From positions 1-20,156 of the forward strand of contig DAITAO010000059.1 of assembly GCA_036824245.1 (NCBI GenBank): a DNA stretch of 20,156 nucleotides, in the 5' to 3' direction. A model generated the notes under the pieces. The model had not been told where the DNA came from, made no database searches, and worked only from the letters and a program-made list of their open reading frames with translations. This document shows, piece after piece, positions 7,820-14,231 of the stretch. Position 1 is the first letter of the stretch. Each line of letters starts with the position of its first letter. A program made the translations under genes and the position numbers. The DNA comes from JACVRM01 sp036824245 (GTDB taxonomy: Bacteria; Actinomycetota; Thermoleophilia; Gaiellales; Gaiellaceae).

Positions 7820-7846
7820 GGTCGGGTACTCGCGTGCGATTGAAGA

Positions 7847-7852
7847 AGGGTA
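7847..7852 (-). promoter_or_regulatory. -10 box upstream of cbs
   Basis: TACCCT on the minus strand is followed by TCTTCA and then an in-frame ATC at 7840. The same hexamer and spacing precede the LacI gene. If transcription begins at 7840, the mRNA is either leaderless with an ATC start or has a 21-base leader before GTG 7819. Confidence 0.45.
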
Positions 7853-7883
7853 GTGGACTAAAGAAACGGACTTACACGCGAGA

Positions 7884-7982
7884 TCATTGCGCCCGCCTCG
7901 TGGGGAGGTCGCCCGCGACGAGCCGCCGACCGGCGGAGGCGGGTTCATCCCGCCGGAGCCACACCTCGCGGAGTCGCGTCAA
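7884..7982 (-). CDS. Possible 32-residue Arg-rich small ORF between purH and cbs
   Basis: TTG 7982 begins 21 bases after the purH stop and is preceded by GGGAGGAG (7985-7992), which places GGAGG 4 nt upstream. The ORF runs 32 codons to TGA 7884-7886 and would encode a basic peptide beginning MTRLREVWLRRDEPAS. Third codon positions are mostly G or C, like the real genes here. The short SD spacing, the chance of random open frames in GC-rich DNA, and the overlap of the SD with a CCTCC/GGAGG hairpin arm all argue for caution. No function can be assigned. Confidence 0.22.
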   Translation of the reverse strand: MTRLREVWLRRDEPASAGRRLVAGDLPTRRAQ

Positions 7983-8003
7983 ATCTCCTCCCGGAGGGGG
8001 TCA

Positions 8004-9545
8004 CTAATGCCGGAAGTGGCGGCGGCCGGTGAAGACCATGATGGCGCCGGCCTCTTGCACGGCGGCGATCACCTCGTCGTCGCGCTTCGAGCCGCCCGGC
8101 TGGATGATCGCGGTCATGCCGGCCTCGATTGCCAGCTCGGGCCCGTCCGGGAAGGGGAAGAACGCGTCGGAGGCAAGCACGGCGCCCTCGATGTCGTGGC
8201 CGTGGTCGTGCGCTTTCATGAGTGCGATGCGCACAGCGTCGATGCGGCTCGTCTGGCCGGCGCCGATGCCGAGCGTCTGGAGATCCTTGGCGATCACGAC
8301 GGCGTTCGACGAGACGTGCTTGCAGACGCGCCAGGCGAACTGAAGGTCGCCCCAGCAGCCCTCCTCGGGTGAGCCACACACCACCTCCATCTGCTCGCGG
8401 TCCTCGGTGTCGAGGTCGCGGTCCTGCACGAGCATCCCGCCCGGGACACGCTTGAAGTCCTTCTCGGCGGGATCGACACGCCGCCGCTCGCGGTCGAGCA
8501 GGATGCGAATGGCTTCCTTCTTGGTCAGCGCTGCGAGCGCCGCCTGGTCGTAGCCGGTGGAGAAGAGCACGTCGACGAAGCGCTCCGCGAGCCGCTCGCC
8601 GAGCTCACCGCCGATCGGGCGGTTGACCGCGACGAGCATCCCGAAGGCCGACACGGGATCTGCCTCCAGCGCGCGGGCGTAGGCCTCCTCGATCGAGCCG
8701 CCTACGGCCACCCCGCAGGGGTTCCCGTGCTTGATGATCGCGCAGGCCGGCACGGCGAACTCGCGTAGCAGCAGCCGCGCCGCCGAGAGGTCGTAGAGGT
8801 TGATCAGCGACAGCCCGCGACCGTGCAGCTGGCTGACGTTCGAGAGCAGATGCGTGCGCGCTCCCGCCTCGGCGTAGTAGGCGGCGCGCTGGTGCGGGTT
8901 CTCGCCGTACGCGAGCTCCTTCACCTTCACGTACGTCGGCGTCAACCGGTCGGGAAAGGATTCGCGCCCCGAGAACCAGACGGAGATGGCCGCCTCGTAG
9001 GCGGCGGTGACCGAGAAGGCCTCGGCCGCGAGCCGGCGGCGCGTGGGGCCCGACACCTCGCCGCTCTCGCGCAGCTCGGCGAGCACTTCTTCGTACTGCT
9101 CCGGCCGGCAGACCGGCACCACGTGGGCGAAGTTCTTCGCCGCGGCCCGCAGCATGGACGGGCCGCCGATGTCGATCATCTCGACGGCCTCCTCCTCGCG
9201 AACGCCGTAACCGCCGGCAATGTCCTGAAACGGGTACAGGTTGACGCACACGAGGTCGAACGGAAGGATGTCCTGCTCCTCGAGGGCGGCGACATCCCGC
9301 TCGTCGCCGCGGCGCGCCAGGATGGCCGCGTGGATGTGCGGGTGCAGCGTCTTGACCCGGCCGCCGAGCAGCTCGGGGACCCGCGTCACGTCCTCGACCC
9401 TGGCGACTTGGAGGCCCGCCTCCTCCAGCGTCAGCGCGGTGCCGCCGCTCGCCACGATGTCCACGTCGAGCTCGACCAGCCCCCGCGCGAAGTTCTCGAG
9501 GCCTTCCTTCTCGAAGACGGAGATGAGAGCACGTTGAACCGTCAC
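8004..9545 (-). CDS. purH: Bifunctional AICAR formyltransferase / IMP cyclohydrolase
   Basis: PurH catalyses the last two steps of IMP synthesis: formylation of AICAR with 10-formyl-tetrahydrofolate, then ring closure. At 513 residues it has the normal length. The N-terminal MGS-like cyclohydrolase domain (about 1-145) carries SGGTAL and GGRVKTLHPHIHAAIL (62-75). The formyltransferase domain follows, with the catalytic K272-H273 pair in IIKHGNPCGVA, then DPVSAFG and KRVPGGML, and closes with VFTGRRHFRH. GTG 9545 is chosen because it overlaps the purN stop by four bases (GTGA) and gives the family N-terminus (RALISVFEKEGL). It is the third gene of purM-purN-purH and would be made by coupled re-initiation. 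The 3' end is followed by a small CCTCC/GGAGG dyad (7987-7997) without a T-run. Confidence 0.97.
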   Translation of the reverse strand: MTVQRALISVFEKEGLENFARGLVELDVDIVASGGTALTLEEAGLQVARVEDVTRVPELLGGRVKTLHPHIHAAILARRGDERDVAALEEQDILPFDLVCVNLYPFQDIAGGYGVREEEAVEMIDIGGPSMLRAAAKNFAHVVPVCRPEQYEEVLAELRESGEVSGPTRRRLAAEAFSVTAAYEAAISVWFSGRESFPDRLTPTYVKVKELAYGENPHQRAAYYAEAGARTHLLSNVSQLHGRGLSLINLYDLSAARLLLREFAVPACAIIKHGNPCGVAVGGSIEEAYARALEADPVSAFGMLVAVNRPIGGELGERLAERFVDVLFSTGYDQAALAALTKKEAIRILLDRERRRVDPAEKDFKRVPGGMLVQDRDLDTEDREQMEVVCGSPEEGCWGDLQFAWRVCKHVSSNAVVIAKDLQTLGIGAGQTSRIDAVRIALMKAHDHGHDIEGAVLASDAFFPFPDGPELAIEAGMTAIIQPGGSKRDDEVIAAVQEAGAIMVFTGRRHFRH

Positions 9546-10081
9546 GGGATGAGCTCCTTGACCACTCGGGGCAGCAGCCTGTGCTCGACCGCCTGCACAC
9601 GCGCGCGCAGAGTGTCGACTGTATCGCCCTCCAGCACCGGCACGCGCTCTGCTCGGATCACGGGCCCCGTGTCGACGCCCTCGTCGACGTAGTGAACCGT
9701 CGCCGCCGTCTCCGACACGCCCGCCGCGATCACGTCCTCGATCGGGTGTGGTCCCGGGAAGTCGGGGAGCGGCGCAGAGTGCGTGTTGACGATGCGTCCC
9801 CGAAAGCGGTACAGGAACGTCGTGCGCAGCAGGTGCATGTACCCCGCGCAGACGACGAAGTCGACTCCCTGCTCCTCGAGCCAGTCCGCCATGGCGGCGT
9901 CGCGCGCCTCGCGGTCGCGATAGTCCTCGAGTGGGAAGGCCGCGGTCGCCAGGCCGGCGTGCTGGGCGCGGTCGAGCGCCGGCACACCGGGCTTGTTGGA
10001 CGCGACGGCCGCCAGCGGCAGGCCCGCGTCGATGAGAGCCTGGAGGTTCGTGCCCTCGCCGGAAACCAGCACGCCGATCAC
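9542..10081 (-). CDS. purN: Phosphoribosylglycinamide formyltransferase
   Basis: PurN transfers a formyl group from 10-formyl-tetrahydrofolate to GAR, the third step of IMP synthesis. From GTG 10081 the product is 179 residues. SGEGTNLQALID (8-19) binds the substrate phosphate, N99 and H101 in VNTHS match the catalytic Asn/His, and D137 in EGVDTGPVI is the catalytic Asp. The usual N-x-H-P-S-L-L-P reads NTHSAPLP, a local change that leaves the catalytic side chains in place. The in-frame ATG at 10225 is rejected: it lies inside purM and adds a 48-residue Arg-rich stretch foreign to the family. GTG 10081 overlaps the purM stop (GTGA), and purN overlaps purH in the same way. Confidence 0.95.
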   Translation of the reverse strand: MIGVLVSGEGTNLQALIDAGLPLAAVASNKPGVPALDRAQHAGLATAAFPLEDYRDREARDAAMADWLEEQGVDFVVCAGYMHLLRTTFLYRFRGRIVNTHSAPLPDFPGPHPIEDVIAAGVSETAATVHYVDEGVDTGPVIRAERVPVLEGDTVDTLRARVQAVEHRLLPRVVKELIP

Positions 10082-10974
10082 GAGCTTGCTCTGCCTATCA
10101 CCAGCTCGTCCGGCTCGGGATCCGAGACGACGGCGCAGAAGCCGATTCCCAGGTTGAAGACGCGCCGCAGCTCGCTCTCCTCGACGTGGCGGGCCAGCCA
10201 CTCGAACACGGGCGGCCGCTCCCACGCGTCCCAGTCGAGCTCGGCCCGCAGCCCGGCGGGCAGGACGCGCTCGAGGTTTCCGAGGATGCCGCCACCGGTC
10301 ACGTGCGCGAGCGCCTTGGCGCGCCCGCCGAGGGAGCGAACTTCTTCGAGATACAGGCGCGTCGGCGCAAGCAGGTCGTCGCCGTCGTAGTCGTCCTCCT
10401 CGAGGATGCGGCGGACCAGCGTGAACCCGTTCGCATGCATGCCAGACGAGGGAAACCCGATCACCGCGTCGCCCGCGCGCACGCTTGACCCGTCCACGAG
10501 GCGCTCCCGTTCGACTAGGCCCACGCAGCTGCCGGCGAAGTCGAGCTCGTCGCCGCGGTAGACGTCCGGGAGCTCTGCTGTCTCGCCGCCCAGCAGCACG
10601 CAGCCCGCGGTGCGGCAGACCTCCGCGGCGCCTTCGACCAGCTCGGCGACCTGCTCGGGATCGAGCCGGTTGGCGGCCACGTAGTCCAGGAAGAAGATCG
10701 GCTCCGCTCCGGTGGTGATCACGTCATTGATGCAATGCGCAGCGAGGTCGGCGCCGCAGGCCCGGAGTGCGTCGCGCTCGCGCGCGAGGATGAGCTTGGT
10801 CCCGACCGAGTCGGTCGACGCGGCGAGGAGACGGCGCTCGTCGAGCGCGTAGAGGCCCGCGAACGCGCCGAAGTTCGTGGCGCCGGTCGACTCGGCGGCG
10901 GCGCGCAGCCGCTCGACGATCGTGCCGGCGGCGGTCAGTGAGACCCCGGCCGCCTCGTAGGTCTTCTCCTCCAC
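10078..10974 (-). CDS. purM: Phosphoribosylformylglycinamidine cyclo-ligase (AIR synthetase)
   Basis: PurM closes the imidazole ring using ATP (FGAM to AIR). The 298-residue product has the family landmarks: TYEAAGVSLTAAG, ASTDSVGTKL (52-61), DLAAHCINDVITTGAEPIFFLDYVA (76-100), LGGETAELP (128-136), SSGMHANG (177-183) and HVTGGGILGN (224-233). It is about 40 residues shorter than common PurM. The loss is at the end: after FNLGIGF it reaches VIGR within about 15 residues, so the last helix region of the AIRS C-terminal domain is trimmed. The active-site motifs are intact, so I expect an active enzyme. GTG 10974 has no good Shine-Dalgarno; a TAGACT box lies 12 nt upstream. It heads the purM-purN-purH unit. 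Confidence 0.95.
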   Translation of the reverse strand: MEEKTYEAAGVSLTAAGTIVERLRAAAESTGATNFGAFAGLYALDERRLLAASTDSVGTKLILARERDALRACGADLAAHCINDVITTGAEPIFFLDYVAANRLDPEQVAELVEGAAEVCRTAGCVLLGGETAELPDVYRGDELDFAGSCVGLVERERLVDGSSVRAGDAVIGFPSSGMHANGFTLVRRILEEDDYDGDDLLAPTRLYLEEVRSLGGRAKALAHVTGGGILGNLERVLPAGLRAELDWDAWERPPVFEWLARHVEESELRRVFNLGIGFCAVVSDPEPDELVIGRASS

Positions 10975-10986
10975 CCTGTTGTCAGG

Positions 10987-10992
10987 AGTCTA
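10987..10992 (-). promoter_or_regulatory. Possible -10 box of purMNH
   Basis: TAGACT on the minus strand lies 12 nt before GTG 10974, giving a leader of roughly six bases. The hexamer is identical to those of the metB-like and ctaG-like genes, but the spacing is six longer than theirs. Confidence 0.4.
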
Positions 10993-11088
10993 GTGAGGGG
11001 CGCGGTCACCCGCGCTCCTGAGCTCATTTCGCAGTGGGTCTTAGTCGCAGGGGTGCGATGGGCGAGTGCGAGGCATAGGACGCAGGGA

Positions 11089-11115
11089 GCGCCCGTATCC
11101 GTGTGATACGGGCGC
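11089..11115. promoter_or_regulatory. Perfect 11-bp dyad in the purM/ctaG divergent region
   Basis: Arms GCGCCCGTATC (11089-11099) and GATACGGGCGC (11105-11115) are perfectly complementary around the loop CGTGT. The dyad lies midway between the two divergent -10 boxes, about 97 bp from the purM one and 70 bp from the ctaG one. There is no T-run on either strand. A regulator-binding operator is the most economical reading; a cruciform or RNA hairpin is possible. A weaker dyad (GCCGC 11136-11140 with GCGGC 11146-11150) follows. The remainder of the 223-base gap shows nothing I recognise. Confidence 0.5.
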
Positions 11116-11185
11116 GACTGAGGACGCCGCCTCGCGCCGCTCAGCGCGGCCCTGCGGCACAACGGCTCATTGTGAAAGGAGCTCC

Positions 11186-11191
11186 TAGACT
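11186..11191 (+). promoter_or_regulatory. -10 box of the ctaG-like gene (leaderless)
   Basis: TAGACT is followed by CGCGGC and then GTG 11198. An AAAGGAG at 11175-11181 is 16 nt from the start, too far for a normal Shine-Dalgarno, and would lie upstream of the predicted transcript start. Confidence 0.55.
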
Positions 11192-11197
11192 CGCGGC

Positions 11198-12016
11198 GTG
11201 TCCGAGCTTTTGCAGATCGCGCCGATCGCGCTCGGCGCCGTCATGTACGAGGTGCGCGCCCGCACCCTCTCGCGGCGGGGGGCGCCGGTCGAGCGCTGGC
11301 GCCACGCCCTCTTCTGGGTGTCGGTCCTGCTTCTTCTACTCGCGCTCGCGTCACCGCTCGACGGCTGGGGGGAGGAGCTCTTCACCTTCCACATGATTCA
11401 GCACGTCGTGCTGGGCGACCTGGCGGCGCTTGCGCTCGTCGCGTCGCTCACCGGGCCGCTCCTGCGGCCCGTGCTTGCGCTGGGGCCCGTGGCCCGCCTG
11501 CGAGTGCTGGCCCACCCGTTGGTGGCCTTGCCGCTCTGGGCCATCAACCTGCTCGTCTGGCACCTGCCGGTCGTGCACGAGGCGGCGCTCGCGCACGACG
11601 CGGTGCACGCCCTGCAGCATGTGCTGTTCTTCGCCTGCGGCGCTCTCATGTGGGCGCCCGTCGTGGAGGTGCTGCCCGGCCCCGTCTGGTTCGGGACGGC
11701 TGCGAAGCTCGGTTACATCGTGATCGTGCGGCTGATCGAGACAGTGCTCGGCAACGTCTTCCTCTGGTCGGGCACGGTCTTCTACGACGCGTATGACGTG
11801 AGCGACGGGCCGGTCTCGGTGTCGAGGCTCGAGGACCAGGGCTGGGCGGGCACCGTGATGATGCTGGAGGGCTCGCTCGTCACGATCGGCGCGCTCGCGT
11901 GGCTGTTCCTGCGCCTCGCTGCGGAGGGCGAGCTGCGCCAGGAGCTGATCGAGCGTGGGGTCGACGCGCAGACGGCACGGCGGGCGGTCCGTTACGGGCG
12001 GGCGAACGAGCTCTGA
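11198..12016 (+). CDS. CtaG/Caa3-type cytochrome c oxidase assembly membrane protein
   Basis: This 272-residue polytopic membrane protein has about seven helices and belongs to the Caa3_CtaG family, involved in assembly of (caa3-type) cytochrome c oxidase, probably copper delivery to the CuB centre. Supporting marks are FHMIQHVVLGDLAAL (64-78), NLLVWHLPVVHEAAL (117-131), DAVHALQHVLFF (134-145) and ALMWAPVVEVLPGP (149-162); the histidine pairs near helix ends are the family's likely metal ligands. It ends with a basic/acidic cytoplasmic tail (GELRQELIERG). GTG 11198 is chosen because an in-frame TAG at 11186-11188 closes the frame just upstream. It is the first gene of a three-gene plus-strand group and diverges from purM. 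No oxidase subunits occur in the window. Confidence 0.88.
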   Translation: MSELLQIAPIALGAVMYEVRARTLSRRGAPVERWRHALFWVSVLLLLLALASPLDGWGEELFTFHMIQHVVLGDLAALALVASLTGPLLRPVLALGPVARLRVLAHPLVALPLWAINLLVWHLPVVHEAALAHDAVHALQHVLFFACGALMWAPVVEVLPGPVWFGTAAKLGYIVIVRLIETVLGNVFLWSGTVFYDAYDVSDGPVSVSRLEDQGWAGTVMMLEGSLVTIGALAWLFLRLAAEGELRQELIERGVDAQTARRAVRYGRANEL

Positions 12017-12096
12017 TCGACCGGCCCGAGGAGCCGAAAACCCTGCAGGAGACCGGGGAGGCGCACGGAACGTGACGCGAGTTGCGATCTAGTGGT

Positions 12097-12504
12097 GTGC
12101 ACCACGTGGACCTGGTCGTCCGATCGATCGAGCGCAGCCTGCCGTTCTACCGCGACCTGCTCGGACCTCTCGGCTGGCACGGGATCGGCGAGGTCGAGGG
12201 CGAGCGCGGTGAGACGATCTGGTACCTCTCCGGGCCGGGCACCTCGGTCGGTCTGCGTGCCGCGCAGCCGTCGCAGGTCGGTGCCGGGTACGACCGCTAT
12301 TCGGTGGGGCTCCACCATCTCGCCTTCGAGGTCGGCTCACGCGCGGCCGTCGACGAGCGCGCCGCGTGGCTGCGGGCACACGGCGCCGAGATCGAGAGCG
12401 GGCCGGAGGAGTACGGCTACATCCCGGGCTACTACGCGGTCTTTTTCTACGACCCCGACGGATTGAAACTCGAAATACTCCACGTTCCCGGCCAGGCTGC
12501 CTAG
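12097..12504 (+). CDS. VOC-family (glyoxalase/dioxygenase fold) protein
   Basis: From GTG 12097 this is a 135-residue single-domain protein of the vicinal-oxygen-chelate superfamily: two beta-alpha-beta-beta-beta units. The metal-ligand positions are occupied: His in the first strand (HHVDLVV), His in the third (GLHHLAFEV) and Glu in the last (DGLKLEILH), followed by the usual closing VPG. SIERSLPFYRDLLG is the typical first helix. The fold serves glyoxalases, extradiol dioxygenases and resistance proteins; the substrate cannot be inferred. TTG 12082, five codons upstream, is an alternative start. Neither has a Shine-Dalgarno or a TANNNT box at 6-7 nt, so it is probably read from the ctaG transcript. 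It ends 15 bases before the next gene. Confidence 0.85.
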   Translation: MHHVDLVVRSIERSLPFYRDLLGPLGWHGIGEVEGERGETIWYLSGPGTSVGLRAAQPSQVGAGYDRYSVGLHHLAFEVGSRAAVDERAAWLRAHGAEIESGPEEYGYIPGYYAVFFYDPDGLKLEILHVPGQAA

Positions 12505-12507
12505 CCG

Positions 12508-12516
12508 AAAGGAGGG
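12508..12516 (+). promoter_or_regulatory. Strong Shine-Dalgarno of the 86-residue protein
   Basis: AAAGGAGGG lies in the 15-base gap after the VOC gene, 4 nt from GGAGG to ATG 12520. It is the clearest Shine-Dalgarno in the window and contrasts with the leaderless starts of first genes. Confidence 0.75.
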
Positions 12517-12519
12517 TCC

Positions 12520-12780
12520 ATGTCCACGACACCGCCGGAGCAGCCGACGACGCCAGGTGGGATCTCGCGCCCGTCGGTCAGCGTCGACCTCGCGCGGATG
12601 CCCATACCCGGCAACGCCGAGTTCGCGCTCTACCTGGTGCTGGAGATCATCTTCTCGTTCATGTGGTGGTTCCGGGAGGACGTCACCACGAACACCTGGA
12701 TGACCTTTACCACGGCGCTGACGTTCGGCTACTTCATCAGCCGCGGCATCGCCAAGGCGAGCAGAGTTCTCGAGCAGTAG
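12520..12780 (+). CDS. Small two-helix membrane protein, unknown function
   Basis: The 86-residue product has a Pro/Thr-rich N-terminal tail (about 1-30) and two hydrophobic segments, about 34-51 (LYLVLEIIFSFMWWF) and 59-77 (WMTFTTALTFGYFISRGI). A short REDVTTNTW loop joins them and a basic end follows. The even helix count puts both ends on the same side of the membrane, probably the cytoplasm. Start ATG 12520 is fixed by a strong Shine-Dalgarno. I do not recognise the family. It follows the ctaG-like and VOC genes and could be a small partner of the membrane assembly factor (inference only). Its stop is 12 bases from the convergent purF stop, so no terminator fits between them. Confidence 0.75.
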   Translation: MSTTPPEQPTTPGGISRPSVSVDLARMPIPGNAEFALYLVLEIIFSFMWWFREDVTTNTWMTFTTALTFGYFISRGIAKASRVLEQ

Positions 12781-12792
12781 GAACGGTGGCTT

Positions 12793-14214
12793 CTAGCGCG
12801 GCAGCCCGGCGGGCTCGCGGCCTCCGGGCTGAGCCGCTGCGTCCTCGAAGCGCAACTTCGCGAGCCGGTGATCGGCCGGCGCGGGCGTCGGGTAGCGGCG
12901 CGTGAAGCAGGCGCGGCAGACCTCAGCCTCGTCGCGCTCGACGGCTGCTTGCAGGCCTTCGAGCGAGAGGTAGGCGAGCGACGTGGCGCCCACGAGCGTC
13001 CGCAGATCGTCCACCGAGCGGCCGGCCGCGACCAGCTGCTCGTCGTCGCCGAAGTCGATGCCGTAGAAGCAGGGCGAGACAATCGGCGGCGACGAGACGC
13101 GCACGTGCACCTCGCGCGCTCCCGCCTCGAAGAGCATCGCCGTGATGCGCCGCACGGTCGTGCCCCGCACGATCGAGTCCTCGACGACCACGACCCGCTT
13201 GCCGGCCACCTCGGTGAGCGGGTTGTACTTGAGCTTGGCGCCCTGTTCGCGCATGCCTTGCTCGGGCTGGATGAAGGTGCGCCCCACGTAGCGGTTCTTG
13301 ATGAGGCCTTCGCCGAAGGGGATGCCGGCGGCGCGCGCATAGCCGATCGCGGCCGGCGTGCCCGAGTCAGGGACCGGCATGACCAGGTCGGCCTCGACCG
13401 GAGCCTCGGCGGCCAGCTGCTCGCCCATGCGGACGCGCGCGCCGTAGACCTCCACACCGTCGAGGTCGGTGTCCGGACGCGCCAGGTAGACGTACTCGAA
13501 GATGCACAGCGCGGGCCGTTCCGCCCGCGGCACTGCGCGGTGCGAGCTGAGCCCTTCGCCGTCGACGAGCACGAGCTCGCCCGGCTCGAGTGCCCGCTCG
13601 ACCCTCGCGCCGACCAGATCGAGCGCGCAGGTCTCCGATGCCACAACCCAGTCGTCACCCAGCCGGCCGAGCACGAGGGGACGGAAGCCGTGCGGGTCCC
13701 GGAAGGCGATCAGCCTGCCCTCGGAGAGCGCGACCACCGAGTAGGCCCCTTCGAGCCTGGCCATCGACGCCGCCACGGCCACGTCGAGCGGTCGCTCGTC
13801 GGTGGCGATCAGGGCGGCGATCGCCTCTGTATCGGAGCTCGCCATGAGCCGAACGCCGGCCGCTTCGAGCTCCCCGCGCAGCGCGGCGGTGTTCGTGAGG
13901 TTGCCGTTATGGCCGAGCGCGATCGTCCGGGCGCGCCCGTGCTGGACGAGCGGCTGGGCGTTCGACCAGTGCGTAGAGCCGGTCGTCGAGTAGCGCGCAT
14001 GGCCGATCGCCACATCGCCCTGCAGGCCGTTGAGCTTCGCCTCGGAGAACACCTGGGCGACCAGGCCCATGTCGCGGAGGGCTGTGAGGCGACCGCTGTC
14101 CGAGACCGCGATCCCAGCCGACTCCTGGCCGCGGTGTTGGAGTGCGAAGAGCCCGAAGTACGCGAGCCGCGCGACGTCACGGTCGGGTGCGTACACGCCG
14201 AAGATTCCGCACAT
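12793..14214 (-). CDS. purF: Amidophosphoribosyltransferase (glutamine PRPP amidotransferase)
   Basis: PurF makes phosphoribosylamine from PRPP and glutamine, the first committed step of purine synthesis. In this 473-residue protein, C2 follows the start Met (MCGIFGVYAP) and becomes the N-terminal nucleophile after Met removal, which fixes the start at ATG 14214. The glutaminase half has LQHRGQESAGI, GHARYSTTG and HNGNLTN. The phosphoribosyltransferase half has the PRPP loop VVVVEDSIVRGTT (341-353). Four cysteines at the Bacillus-type [4Fe-4S] positions (C237, C382, C433 and C436, the last two as CRAC) predict an iron-sulfur enzyme without a propeptide. The gene follows purL by 17 bases and should share its mRNA. 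Confidence 0.97.
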   Translation of the reverse strand: MCGIFGVYAPDRDVARLAYFGLFALQHRGQESAGIAVSDSGRLTALRDMGLVAQVFSEAKLNGLQGDVAIGHARYSTTGSTHWSNAQPLVQHGRARTIALGHNGNLTNTAALRGELEAAGVRLMASSDTEAIAALIATDERPLDVAVAASMARLEGAYSVVALSEGRLIAFRDPHGFRPLVLGRLGDDWVVASETCALDLVGARVERALEPGELVLVDGEGLSSHRAVPRAERPALCIFEYVYLARPDTDLDGVEVYGARVRMGEQLAAEAPVEADLVMPVPDSGTPAAIGYARAAGIPFGEGLIKNRYVGRTFIQPEQGMREQGAKLKYNPLTEVAGKRVVVVEDSIVRGTTVRRITAMLFEAGAREVHVRVSSPPIVSPCFYGIDFGDDEQLVAAGRSVDDLRTLVGATSLAYLSLEGLQAAVERDEAEVCRACFTRRYPTPAPADHRLAKLRFEDAAAQPGGREPAGLPR

Positions 14215-14231
14215 CAGCAGGTGACCGCCAT

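Noticed and set aside
7820..7948. Extending cbs to ATG 7948
   Set aside because: The added 43 residues are Pro/Arg/Gly-rich and unlike CBS N-termini, and the ATG lies upstream of the likely -10 box at 7847-7852.
7884..8003. A SAM- or SAH-type riboswitch before cbs
   Set aside because: The GGCGGG-ATGAA-CCCGCC hairpin recalls part of a SAM-I core, but the other conserved SAM-I, SAM-IV and SAH elements are not found, and cbs probably starts its transcript downstream of it.
10082..10225. Extending purN to ATG 10225
   Set aside because: It would lie inside purM and add an Arg-rich shadow sequence; GTG 10081 gives the exact family start and a GTGA overlap.
11175..11181. AAAGGAG as the Shine-Dalgarno of the ctaG-like gene
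   Set aside because: It is 16 nt from GTG 11198, and no closer in-frame start exists; the TAGACT-6-GTG layout explains the start better.
12082..12096. TTG 12082 as the start of the VOC gene
   Set aside because: It adds five residues before the first beta strand with no ribosome site; GTG 12097 fits the family better, though TTG cannot be excluded.
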